From the NCBI RefSeq assembly GCF_021134715.1, contig NC_060027.1, positions 496,001-560,000 of the forward strand: DNA of 64,000 nucleotides, read 5' to 3'. A program made the position numbers and the translations under genes. Source of the stretch: Daphnia pulex (Eukaryota; Arthropoda; Branchiopoda; Diplostraca; Daphniidae). The notes under the pieces are model-generated. The model was not told the origin of the DNA, did no database searches, and worked only from the letters and a program-made list of their open reading frames with translations. This document shows positions 1 through 11,480 of the stretch, piece by piece (position 1 is the stretch's first letter; each line of letters starts with the position of its first letter).

Positions 1-428
1 AATGACACGCATCACACCGCCCATCGCTTACCTCCCCCCTCCACCACCCTATTGATTGTCATTCAGCCACTTAATTGATTTGATCCCCCCTTTATACCTT
101 TTATATTTAAATATCGCATCGTATTGTACGTGATATTTGATTTGCCTTTCAACGCCCAACAATAACAGTGATGGATCGATTAGACAAGGCCATTGATCCG
201 CACACGATGAAACTGTCCGGATTTCTATTTGTCATCTTTTTTGGGGGTTGAAAACTAATCAAGTATCTTTTTTCTGTTGTTGTTGATCAACTCTCGAGGA
301 ATGTTCCGGTTATCAAGTTGCGCCGTAATTTTTTTTTTGCGGCTGGAATATTAATGGATGGATGGGTTGCTTCTTTCCGTGTTATTCGGATGCGTCTTTT
401 TGTTACGTCAAAAAAGGGAGAGTGGGGT

Positions 429-442
429 GGGGGGGGGGGGGG
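429..442 (+). repeat. Poly-G run (14 G)
   Basis: Uninterrupted run of 14 G, preceded by GGGG and one T. It is a homopolymer microsatellite and could form a G-quadruplex in single-stranded DNA. Confidence 0.9.
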
Positions 443-2194
443 TTATTGTGCGATCCATTTGGATTCGGCGTCATGGATGAAACGTGAAATCAATAGCATC
501 GTGATGCACCGACATATTACAGAAAAGAAAAGGGGTAAAAACCATTGCAAATCTAATGATACCAATATCTTAGTTTTATTCGGTTTTCATTCGATTTGTT
601 TAGTTTTTTTTTTAACCCAATCATTTGTGTTGAATATATGGTTCTTTAAGACCAATTCAATAAAAAAAAATTTTGAGTCCATTTTTTACTCATTTTAGCA
701 ATTTGGCAAATGCAAATCTGGCCCAGATTACTGCAATGTAGCGAACGACACATTTTTTTCTTTAAGTTTTAGAGAGATAAATCTTAAATTTAAAAAAAGC
801 CTACAAGGAAAATACTTTGTGCACTTTCACAACGGACATTTTATGAATTTTACGCAGGTTTCTTGGTCGTAATTTTGTAAACCTGAGCGTGAATTATTTT
901 TTATTGTTCAAAGCTGACAGAGGCAGGCGTGTAGACGCAACTTTTTCCTTGTTAGAGTTGAGGTTGACGTCATCTTGACTGAATTAGACGAAAACCTGAA
1001 CCAAATTGATTAAAGCATCAGTTGAGACATCTGTTATCCGTATTGAACTTAAAGACACTTGAATACTTCAGCTAGTTTAATTTGTTTTTGTTTGTTTTTG
1101 TTTTTTAAATCAAATTTGGAAAGGTTACACGTGTCGTCTTTCCGTAATGAATTCAACAGCCGAGTTCATTATAGTTTTCCATTATTCCCCGTTACCATCC
1201 CGCTGAACGCCCCCTCTCCGCATGCCACCTCGTTTCAATCAACCCCCCTTCAGTCCTTCACGTCCGCTACTTAAAAAACCTTCGCGTTGCCATGACAACC
1301 AAAAAATGGCTGTCGCTCCAGACACCCGCTGCTTTTCAGTTTTTAAATTTGATTGCCAATTTAGAGATTTTTCCAGACGTGAATTTGTGTGTGCATACAT
1401 CTTCTCGTGTCGGTGGTTCGTGTTGTTTTTCATTCTCGTTTCAAGTGATGATGACAAGTATCGATTGATTAGCCGCTCTCCTCTCACAGTTCTTCCCTTG
1501 CACATCACCGGGCAAAAAAGAAATCCCAAAGTCGTTGAAACTTCAATCGATTATTTTGATTTTCTTTTTTGATTTGATTTGATTTGTCAAGAACTTGGTC
1601 GCAGTCGTTAGACGAAAATTGCCAAATAAGGACGAGCTGTGCAGAGCTTATTGGATTTTCTTCTTCTTCTTTTGGGGTCGAGACAGTCCGGACTCTAAAA
1701 CTCCACCCCGCACAAGTTTCATAATAATACCCCGTACACACAGGATATAGGAGAGAACTGTCGTTCACAGTTGATTCGTGATTCATCTTTTTCTTTTTTT
1801 GTAAGTTGCTGAATTGATTTGAGCCCCCACGACAGAATGAAATGAAATTGCCTAACCCAAATCCAAACTTTTGAGTTATAGCATATAGCGGCTGTTTTAT
1901 TGGTACACGTATGGGTGAACGCGTTGATTAGAATGGATGGCCTCATGGCCCTTACTTTTTTTTCTGGGTTACCCAATCATAATGGTAGTACGTCTTTTTA
2001 AAAACAGAAACAAAAAAGGAGCAGTCGTGATATGTTTTCGCCATTAGTTATCGCGGTGGTAGGACTAATCCTTATTTTTGTTTTCATCTCTCCCATTTGC
2101 TCGTCTACTTGGTCTAGATCCCATCCCCCACTCGTACCGTATTACCAATTGTGTCGCTAAGCTGTCACCGTAAAAAGAGGGGCAGTGGGGAGGA

Positions 2195-2207
2195 GGGGGG
2201 GGGGGGG
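2195..2207 (+). repeat. Poly-G run (13 G)
   Basis: Second long G run of the upstream region, in a purine-rich context (GGGG-A-GGA before it). Nothing links it to a gene. Confidence 0.9.
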
Positions 2208-2994
2208 TTTAGTGTGGGTGGCCGAAATGCGCTCCAGATCGATCCATCGATCCCGCCCGCACACAATAGTCTCTCTCCCCCTTTCATTTCCTTTTTTTAT
2301 TATTATTTTGCATGGACTTGTTGTCGTCTAGTTCCACCCAAACCGATCGTTATTAGATAGTTTAGACGTACAAACAATCGAGATATGCAAATGTGCATTG
2401 GAAAGAAGAGATGAACCAGTGACAGGATTTTCCAACTTTGTGTGTCCGCCTGTGGCTGATGGCTGGCCGTCTTTGAGAGATTCACCCCACTCGACGGTTG
2501 GTTTCTGCCCGCATCGCTCTACAAGTGGGCGGTCCGAGGGGATGTACTCGAAACACATCCATCCACATCATCCACCGAGAGAGAGAAAGGGGAAGGAGTT
2601 TGGAGTTATTCCGATCCTGAAATTGTTTTCCTCCTTTTTTTGATATTATTAACGATGGAAATTTCACGCATGGCAATTTGACCTGCAGCTGCCGGAATGG
2701 CACGCATCCAAACTCTCTTGAAGGAAGAAGTTCTGGTACGCTGTGTTCTTCCATCATCATCATTCCATTCCGCCCGATGGAATAATTGAATAGTTGACGT
2801 GTTAAGTCATTGTCGTCTATCTCCATCCGTTTGTTCTTTGTACATTTGATTATTCCGGCTCTCTCTCCCGTTTAAACCGGAGGATTCAAATGAAAAGTGA
2901 GAAAAAAAAACTGGACCTGTGGCGCCTCTATTGGCCGGACGACCCAACTTTTCTGATAAGGCCAGTGAGGTTTGGTCTTACCCAACTTTCACGG

Positions 2995-3525
2995 CACACA
3001 CACACACACACGGCCACAGCTGATAGATAGCGAGAAAGAGAGAGTATTGAGCGGGGGATCTGCTGTTGGTTATGTGAAAGAAGAAGAAGGAGAAGAAAGG
3101 GCGGAGTTGGGCTCGGCACAGTGTGTGTGTGTGTGCGTAAAGAATAGGTTGATTCAACGTTTTTTAGTACAGGCCCTTTGCTCCTGCTCGCCCGAGTTGC
3201 TCGGACGATTCTCTCCCATTCGATCCACGTCAGTTCCGCCGAAAGTATCTTTCGGATTTTTTTTACTCCCAACAACTCAACTGATAATAACATCCAACAA
3301 CAACCACCGAGTCTGGGTATGTTTGGTGTGTGTGTGTGTGTCTGGTTGATTGTTGGCGTTTAGCCTTAGCTACTACCTGTGTGTGTGTGTATAGCATTAC
3401 TTGTTGATGGAAGCCGATTGGCAGCCAATGGCTACGCAAAGAGATTCGGGATTTATCGCACAGGGTTGGAGGGGTTTGATCAACAGTTGCCACAGTCACC
3501 CGCCCACTTGTGTGTGTGTGTGTGT
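2995..3525 (+). repeat. Cluster of five (CA)n/(TG)n microsatellites
   Basis: One CA tract (2995-3010) is followed by four TG tracts (3120-3135, 3326-3341, 3379-3390, 3509-3525), each 6-8 dinucleotides. They lie 0.2-0.75 kb before the start codon of the b561 gene. Such tracts can adopt Z-DNA and vary in length between individuals. Any regulatory role is inference. Confidence 0.85.
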
Positions 3526-3741
3526 TGGTGTCCATTTGATAGCGAAAAAGCTGTTCTATATTTGGCTAATTCCTTTTTTTCTATTTGGTATACATTTAGG
3601 TTTGAAAACGATCCAGCAAGCGGGAAAAAAGCTGTTGCCCGGATTGTGTTGTTGTTGTTGTTGTCTGCCGCTCTAATAAATTCCGGATCGACTCTGGACT
3701 AGATTGGCTAAGCCTCGCAATTCGGGGAAGAAGAGACAAAT

Positions 3742-5190
3742 ATGAATCGATTAGCCAACGAGTCTGAGATGAAATGGATGCCGTTGCTCTACGGGGTGAC
3801 GGCCGGCCTGTCGAGTTTGGTCGTCGTCCTCATGCTCGTCTGGACATTTCACTTCCGCGGCGGATTCGCCTGGCAGGATTTCCCATCCATCCAATTCAAT
3901 TGGCATCCAGTCCTCATGGTCGTCTCTTTCATCGTCCTATACGGTCACGGTATTATTGTTATGATTATGATTACTCATTTTGGATCGCTCTATCTTTCAA
4001 TTCACTTGTATCTTACTACTAGACACTAGACAGTCCCACATTGATCTCGTCTAATCTAATTACGGAGTCTGCCAAGGCCCGCTAATTTAATTGATTCAAA
4101 GTTACACATTGGGCTGTTGCTGCTCGACGTCTCCCCCAGGAAATTTCAGCGACACGCACACAAACTGTTTTCATTAATTTCAACAAAGTTTTTCGCTCGG
4201 GGGGGTTACTTCGGGATTGATGGGCAGACGGGGCCGGGCCGGGGGGAGAAGAGACTGGAAAACGAAAACTTTGTCGTCGGCAAAAACTTTGTCGAGTTGA
4301 GTTGCCATAGACACCGTCAATCTGTTTAGATTTGTTTTTTGAAGTCGATGAATTTCCAGCAGCTCCACGGGATCAGATGTTTTGCCCTTTCCAAATATTT
4401 TTCTTTTTGAAGTAGAAGAGATGAAAGAAAAATTGCTATTCTTTTGAAACAATATCAAGAGATTCGTGGAACGTGGTACTATTTATTCGCCGTCCCAAAA
4501 TGGATGCCATATTTGATAATGTTGAAAGGATAGTAATAAAACGGAATTGCTTTTTACTTTATTTTGAAATTTTGATTTAGGCATTTTGGTGTACCGTTTG
4601 TTGCGTAACGAGCCGAAGAAGAAGCTGAAATGGCTTCACGCCGTCATGATGATGACGGCCCTTTTGCTGGCCTCCATCGGACTCAAGGCCGTCTTCGACT
4701 CGCACAATCTGGCCGAGCCGCCCATCGACAATTTGTACACGCTGCACAGCTGGATCGGTCTGTCGGCCGTCATCTGCTTCGCGCTCCAGTGGCTCTTTGG
4801 CTTCGTCTCGTTCCTCTTCCCCGGCGTCCGTCACTCGCTCCGCGCCTCCTACATGCCACTGCACGTCTACGGTGGACTGATGATCTTCGGACTGGCCACG
4901 GCCGCCGCCCTCATGGGTCTCTTGGAGAAGGCCATTTTCTCCAGGTAAAATGATTATTCGCCCACTTTTCTTGATCTGTATCGAGGCTGCCATTCAATTT
5001 GGGACGAAATTCCACATTCAAAAGGGTTTCGTACGCTCCTTTGACGGCCGAGGGGATCCTCATCAACTGCACCGGAGTGGCCGTGGCTTCGCTGTCGCTC
5101 CTCATCGTCTACATCGCCACACGGTGGCAGTACAAGCGGCAACCGCTGCCCGAGGACGAACTTCTCCTGGCCGATCAATTGGCCGAATGA
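3742..5190 (+). CDS. CYB561: Cytochrome b561 (transmembrane ascorbate-dependent oxidoreductase)
   Basis: Three exons, 3742-3949, 4581-4944 and 5025-5190, join in frame to 245 aa, the usual size of the animal family. Known role: this six-helix protein with two b hemes passes electrons from cytosolic ascorbate across the membrane of secretory vesicles or endolysosomes, regenerating luminal ascorbate or reducing ferric iron. The conserved heme-ligand and core histidines are visible as WHPVLM (exon 1), KWLHAVMM, LHSWIGL and LHVYGGL (exon 2). YGHGILVYR spans the first splice junction, and SYAPLTAEGILIN precedes the last helix. The C-terminus is short and acidic (PEDELLLADQLAE). The start at 3742 fits the family N-terminus and has an A at -3. 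Donors CACG/GTATTA and CCAG/GTAAAA are good. Which b561 paralogue it is cannot be decided here. Confidence 0.93.
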
Positions 5191-5751
5191 TGAAACTTCA
5201 TTCAAATTTCTTTCAGGCGACACATATTTAAAAACAAAAACAAAAAAACAAGTAGGGAAAAGTCAAACCACAAAAGAAAGAAACACACACTTATTCTATT
5301 TCTATAGAGGCCGACGTGATTGATTAATTATGTGACAGAGGGTTGTGTTTGTTTTTAAAGGTGCTTAAGAGAAAATTTGGATCATTTTTTTCGCCCAGTG
5401 AAATTCCCAAATTAATTTGCTTTCATTCCTTCATCGATTCCAATTTTAGTCAAGGGGAAATTCCTTTTCTTTGTTTTGATATTAATCAAGGGTTTGTCGA
5501 TCTCCTCCAAATGTTACACAACTGTTTTGATTTTATTTTTCTAAGTGTTTTGATTTCTATTGAATTCAAAATTGGCGCTAGCACGGTTGCCGATTTTTTA
5601 CGAGAGAGTTACTTCGGTGTGTAATTTCCATTTCCAAATATTTCAAATACATTCTACATGTTGCAGCAATTCGACCATGTCCGTCGTCGTTGAATCGGTT
5701 AAATAACTAAATAATTATTCCATTTGTAATAATCCATTTCCGTTTGATATA
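5191..5751. other. Convergent 3' intergenic region
   Basis: This stretch separates the stop codons of the b561 gene (+) and the SLC7-like gene (-), so it holds both 3' untranslated regions. It is AT-rich. I see no gene, and no polyadenylation signal that I would assign firmly to either side. Confidence 0.6.
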
Positions 5752-8131
5752 TTAAATTTTGTAGTAGGGTTGGGGGTAGACTGCGATGCTGGACGACGTG
5801 ACGTTGAGGTTCATCACCGCTTCAGGTAGAATGCGTAACTTGTGTGCTGGGTTCCTGCTGCGAGCGATTGGCATGTCGCCCGTTTTGACATTGCCACCAA
5901 TTCCGCCACCCTGGCTGAAATTTGAATCTTGCAATTTGAAATTGAGACGACTGTGGCCATAACCGTAGCCGAAATAGACGGCCATTCCTGAACGAGAGAG
6001 CGGGAGTGCATTCACAACTGAATTTAGACAATGATTTTGTATGTTTGTACCTGTTAGGAGCCAGAGTGATGAAACAATCCAGGACAGGGCCGGTAATTGG
6101 AATAGCATGATGCAGTGAAACAGCGTCGATCCGACCGGAATCCACGGAACACACGGCACTTTGAGCGTCGGATTGCTGCTCGTCAACCTCTGCGGATGCG
6201 TCCAAATGACAAACAGGATGACATTGTAGACGACGAACGAGCACATGGTGATGGACATGGAGAACCAGTTGGGGTCGCTGATGATCCAGCGCATGGCCAG
6301 CGACGTGACGAGGATGACGATCGAGACGGCCAGCAGCAGGCACGACACCCTGGACGAAACTCGACTTGCATCCACTTCCGGCGACTCTTGGTTGTTGACC
6401 ACCTCCGACCCGTTCCAGTGCATCACCGTCGACACGTACATTTGCGTCTTGTAGTCGTCGACGGCCGCGTCAATGTCCGTCTCGTCCGACTCTGAATCTT
6501 CCGCTCGAATTTGCTGGGACGGCTGAGACGACGGCTGCCCGTCGGCCAGCACGTCGTAGCCGCCGTTCTGGCGACCCTTCCGGCCTCCTCCGCCGCCAGC
6601 CCTCGTCTTGTTGGTTGGCTGGGACAGTTGACGCGTGGAAGAATAGCTGCAGTATCGTCTGAAGGTGACGGCCACGCCCAGGATGGAATCCAAGCCAAGG
6701 TGGACGAACGCCAGGATGAAGATCAAATTCAGAGTTGACACTGTCAAGTGCAAGCCGACGGAAATGAAGCCGTGCACAATCAAAACCAATTTCGGGTCGG
6801 CCGCCAGCCGCTTCCAAATGAGTCCGTCGGCCGACATTTTATTGATTTGACGTTTGGAATCTTGAATCGCCTCCACCAGCGACAGGGAGCCGACCAGGAT
6901 GCAGCAGCACGAGAAAATGGCAGCAGACCAATGAGGACCCGAGGCCAGGCTCATCCAAATTTCCAGCAACGGCGATCCGCTTTTGATGTGGCCGAAAACG
7001 CTGTGCATGGCGTAGATGTCAATTATGACGTCGTCTAGCTCTGGAGTGTATAAATATATATGTCCAGTGAAACTTACCTGGGCGGTAAGAAGCAATGGAA
7101 GATGGACATGATGACAAAGAGGAACAGGGTGGAGCAGTATTGAATTCCGAGAAAAGCCGACATGAGCGACGACTTGGTGAGTATGTGAGTCTCCTTGTTT
7201 TCCGGCTTGAATGTCATGCTCAACAATGCGGCAGCCATTAGGAATTCCTCTTTGGAAGACACCTGGGCAATTCGACAAACTTGTGTTAATCACAATGACA
7301 AACTCCAAGACTACTGTTCTAGTTGACTATATTCAACTTGCATCGATGGATGGCGGATGGTGATGTTGGACTTCACTTTCCGGCAGAGTGAAACTTCCGA
7401 TTTGTGACATGAATAGGAAAATGGCCATCACGGTGAACAGTTTGATTGCCACGGCAAAGGGCGTGGTCATCTGTAAGTAATTCATTCATTATTTCAAAAA
7501 TTTCATTTTCGTTTCATTTTAAGATTCACCTTCAGACCGAGCAGGACAAACAGGGAGACCATCAATTGGGCTATGATACCAAACGAATCCTCGTTGACGA
7601 ATTGGAAATCGTACTGGATCAACGTCCGGCCGAATACCAGGACCAGAACCGATCCGACTCCGCGGGCCACCAGAGCCGCCACAGCTCCGCGACTCAGCAA
7701 CTGGATCCATCCGTAAAGGTGAGCGGCGAATTCGCCCATCATTTGGTAGGTGCAAATGTACGGGCATGCCGACGTGTTGCGTCGGCAGGTGAGAAACTCG
7801 TACCTGCACAACTCTGAATCAAACAACGTTGGCGTTTTTAATTGAATTTCTACTTGTCTTTAGAGTGACGTAATAATCAAACTGCACCTGAGAGAAGGGA
7901 AGCGATGGAAGCGACGAAAACGGCTGCCAGGAGCGTCGACGGAGCGAGTAGAGCTGAATAGGAGAAGACGATGAAATATCCGACGACCAGCGGCGGATTA
8001 GCCGTCTGCAGCACGGCGTTCAAAAGCGTCCGCGAGTGGGACGAAACGGAAGAGGATGTCGCCCGGTGCAAGCCGTTGACGTCCAGCGGTCTCTTTCGAA
8101 GCAAACGAGAAAGTTTCACTTTGAAAATCAT
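5752..8131 (-). CDS. Divergent cationic amino acid transporter-like membrane protein (SLC7/CAT family)
   Basis: Six exons read on the minus strand: 8131-7888, 7813-7530, 7470-7342, 7262-7078, about 7040-6051 and 5987-5752. Family signs: QMMGEFAAHLYGWIQLLSRG matches the helix 3 region of CAT proteins (GEL..F..GWN.IL). SKRQINKMSADGLIWKRLAADP matches the R.IYAMA.DGLLF..L motif. The C-terminal block LKVPCVPWIPVGSTLFHCIMLFQLPALSWI...GMAVYFGYGYGHS matches the CAT C-terminal domain. Oddities: the helix 1 motif GxGxxxGxGIY that forms the substrate site is absent. A Gly/Ser/Gln-rich linker lies at about 6480-6620. Intron 3 seems to be GC-AG (ATCGAT/GCAAGT). The exon 4/5 junction would need a 37-bp intron and does not keep frame, so a frameshift or mis-modelled junction remains there. 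CAT proteins carry Arg/Lys/ornithine; whether this one transports anything is doubtful. Confidence 0.7.
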
Positions 8132-8888
8132 CTCTCTAGTTTTCGTTTGGGTCTAATTATTTGGCCAGGGCTCTGCTGCCGAGCGTTTCTGGGTGAACAC
8201 TGGGTGGTTGTGCTTTTCCATTAAGGTGGAGGGGCGCAGAAACGAAAGTATTGTAACAGGATTTCGTTGAATTTATTTACGTCAGAGACGGAAGCCGTAC
8301 GACGAGTTTAATATCCGTCGTTCTTTGGACTTGAACCGTACTATACACCGTTGTAGCCCCCCCCTACTGTGTAATAATAAATAATAAGTCTGCCAACTGG
8401 AGGTAAGCGAGGTAACTTTATACCCCTCTCCAGAAGGGACGTCTTGGGTTCTTAATTTAATTTTATTTTTTAAACTTAAATAGCGTCAATATGTGTCATA
8501 CTCATAGGTGGGAGAATTCAGCAAAGTTTCAGCAAGTGTTATTTTGTCCATTCGATAAAGTCTGTTGTAGGTGTGTTCAAAGTTTTCTCAAGTTGACTAT
8601 TCTATAGGTTATAGGCATAGTCTGAACACGGTAAACTCTATAATTTAATTTAAAAAAAAAAAAAAAACTAAGTTTGTTGAGTGTCGAGGTTGCCATCAGA
8701 GCAATAGGGCTCTTTCACATCTGTTTTATTTAGCCGATTTATCTGGCAACGCAGCATGGCGCCAGTCTTTTTTAGCGCAATAATGTAATGTCGAATATTT
8801 TTTGCTTCTGCATCCCAACAGCAAGGCTCTACTGTTTTGACAAAAGTGTTTCTTCTGTGTTAAAATTTTGTTTCTATTATTAACTGAA
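8132..8888. promoter_or_regulatory. Divergent intergenic region between the SLC7-like and THAP genes
   Basis: The SLC7-like gene starts leftward at 8131 and the THAP gene rightward at 8889, so both promoters should lie in these 757 bases. A 16-A run is near 8651. I see no clear TATA box at a fitting distance for either gene, and no coding sequence. Confidence 0.45.
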
Positions 8889-10596
8889 ATGAGAATTTGT
8901 CATGTTGCTAAGTGTGGACGTAAGACCAGTGATGGTGTCAAATTGTATTCTTTGCCACAAAACAGTGTTCGTCGTCAGCTTTGGCTTGACAAGATTAAAC
9001 GTAGGGAAGCTAATCGTAATACCAAAATCAATAATATCAGTATATGCTCAAAGCATTTCTATGGAGGTATATTTCTATCAAGCTAATAGTAAATTGCTAA
9101 TACATACTCTGTTGTGCTATATTAGGGAAACCTGCAAAAGCTATCTACCCGAGGCATCCAGATTTTGTGCCATCATTGTTGTTAGGAGATGAGCCACCAG
9201 AATTAATAGACTCTCCTCTTCTCTCTGTAATTCAGGATCATTCTTTGCCGATTGGTAATATTCAAACTTCCCAAATTTACAATTGTCTGTCTGTCAATGT
9301 TAAGCATTTTATTTTGAACTATTAGATGAGCTTGATCAACACAACATTCCAAGTAATTGCAAAGAGAGTTTACACACAACCATAGAATGTGAACTTCCCA
9401 GCGATGATGACCCATCTGAGACTACATTACATCTAGATTCATTATTATGCCATGAAAGTCTTTCACAGAGTGGTAAAGTGATTACAATTTTTTTTCTTGC
9501 TTATTGCTTGCCTAATGCCTCATCTGTAGATGATTGTAAAGATATAGACTGGGTTCCTTCGCCGATGATATATGATGTCGTTCCAGAATATTTTGTGGAA
9601 TGTATTCTAAACGATTCAGAAGGTATTTCTTGTCTTATTCATCTTTTTAATTATCAAATAAACTTAAATTTTTCATTTTTGTAACTTCTCACAGATCCAC
9701 TTTCGTTACCTGATGGAAGTGATTTGCCCAATCCAACTACAAGTGTTCCAGAATCAAGCATCAATTTTTCTAGCCCAAGCCACACTTTTCTTCTTACAGT
9801 TGATCGGCCTTTAACTCACCACATCGTCGTTCAGGATAAAATTTCTATACCCAATAAACCCACACCAGTTTGGCTAAATTTGAATTGCTCTCTGAGCAAT
9901 ATGGTCACACCTACGGTGCCAAATGATCGAATGGAGGTTAGTTCTTCTGCGTCTTGCAAGTTATTAGACCACAGCTACGTACTGGTACCTCCAAGATTAC
10001 CTACTTCTCCAGGCGAGAGCGCTGCTGCGTCATCTACATCGCACAATTCCCAATCAGCTACATCTCAGGAACCACAAGAAAATGCTGCCCCATATGAATC
10101 TGATCACAATTACGTTCTTCGTTCTTCTTCGACCCCTACTGTGAATGAGGAGGAAAGTCTTCATTTGGATATGGCAGGTTACCACAACTTCATTGAAGGT
10201 GTCGCTACTCCTACAGCTGAATGGACTTGGTCTTTCAACGAACGAAACAACAATCTAGTGTGTTCTTGTCATTTTTTTTCCCATGACGGAGTGATGACTA
10301 TCAAATCTGTGAAGATTATCACCATGAACAAAGTTGCGTTGTATCTGAATGCAAAACCAATTACGCCTCAGGATATCCAATTAGAGTTTCGAAGTAAAGC
10401 TGAATTAGCCAAAATTCTTGAAGATTTCCATCACCGAAAAATATGTCAAGGAATCGTGGATGATTCGCTAGCAGATGTCGAAGTGACGGATAAATGTGCT
10501 CGTAACAAGGAAGGCAATTTGTGGCGCTCAAAAATGCGCATGGAAATAGCTGGTTCCAATTTATGTTCATCATGCCGCCGTTTTATAGATTATTAG
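8889..10596 (+). CDS. THAP-domain zinc-finger protein
   Basis: Five exons (8889-9066, 9126-9254, 9326-9472, 9530-9622, 9695-10596), all splitting after the first base of a Gly/Asp codon, give 482 aa. Residues 1-85 form a THAP-type C2CH finger: MRICHVAKCGRK with the CxxxxC pair, the LYSLP turn, W in QLWLDKIKRRE, C and H in ISICSKHF, then GKPAKAIYPRHPDFVPSLLLG, the arthropod variant of the ending AVPS box. The family binds specific DNA and arose with P-element transposases. The middle is acidic and Ser/Thr/Pro-rich. The C-terminal 140 residues (EWTWSFNERNNNLVCSCHFF... to CSSCRRFIDY) hold several Cys and I do not recognise them. No transposase catalytic domain is visible, so it looks like a host regulator or a domesticated remnant. 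A frame over 10950-11165 may be a further exon, but nothing supports it. Confidence 0.82.
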
Positions 10597-11480
10597 AAGA
10601 TAACCAAGAAATAACCAGACAACCAAGAAATTGAAAAATTCGAAAGAAGATTACAAATTGAAGCTGCGTTCCACCGAGCGAACGCTGAAATGAGCAATGT
10701 CTAGCAAGTTGAGGTAAATTATTATTGGAATACTTCCTTGAATAATCCTTAAACATTTATCTTTGAATTTCTGGCTCTTTCAGGTACCATGGATGGTTTG
10801 CGCAAAGAAAGGAAGAAGCTTTACTGGAATAGCCGCTTGATGTAAAAATAAATAAGCTTCTAATAAGCCCAAAGTAATAAAAAATTGAAACAGTCGATAA
10901 TTTCCCTAGTTAATTTCCAAGAATTACTCACTTTTAGGAACAGCTAGTTGTGAAAACAATGATGTCCAAAGCAACAGTGAATCCTGGAAGAAACGATTGG
11001 TTCGGTGCAATGCGTTACGATCCCGAATTTCTCAAAGAATGTTTGAGAATCACACAACAGATCTCGGTGATTCGAATAAATCAACACAATCGAATCCACT
11101 TAATGTTTTCGCCAAATAAAATGTCATTGAACAATCAAATGTGTAAAATGAATGTTCTGACATAGTAAGGAGATGTAGCTGTTTTTTTTTTTTTTTTTTT
11201 TCCTTTTTACAAAAACTAGGAAGCCGCTGCTATTTTACGTTGTTCAATCACAGGAATCCGAGTTTCTGATTGGTCCCTAGGTTTCTTGGCTTATTTCGGT
11301 ATTTCGTCTGCTTCACGCCAATGCAGACTACAAGTCTACAACACTCACGAACCAGTGCAAAGGACCTGACAGGCTGACACAGGAGATAAATAATTGAAAG
11401 TCATGTTGTGATAATGATAGCTTGGGCCGTTTCTTAAATCAACTAGTTTATCAGAAATTGGTGAAGGATCAAAACTCGCA
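10597..11480. other. Intergenic region, THAP gene to SERHL-type hydrolase
   Basis: The first 350 bases are probably 3' UTR of the THAP gene. A short open frame at 10950-11165 codes for 71 residues with no similarity I know. A run of about 20 T lies near 11180. The promoter of the hydrolase should be in the last 250 bases. Confidence 0.5.

Larger units (their letters stand above)
1..3741. other. Non-coding region upstream of the cytochrome b561 gene
   Basis: I find no convincing gene here. The open frames are short, overlap on both strands and resemble no family I know. The stretch is rich in T and A runs and holds two long G runs and five TG/CA tracts, the tracts crowded into the last 750 bases before the b561 start codon. 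The promoter and 5' untranslated exon(s) of the b561 gene probably lie in the last kilobase, but I cannot place a start site. Confidence 0.6.

Noticed and set aside
4577-4993. 138-aa minus-strand frame opposite cytochrome b561
   Set aside because: Antisense shadow of exon 2, with the charged composition expected from GC-rich coding DNA.
5822-6343. 173-aa frame overlapping the CAT-like gene
   Set aside because: It is a shadow frame on the same strand; the CAT motifs are in the other frame.
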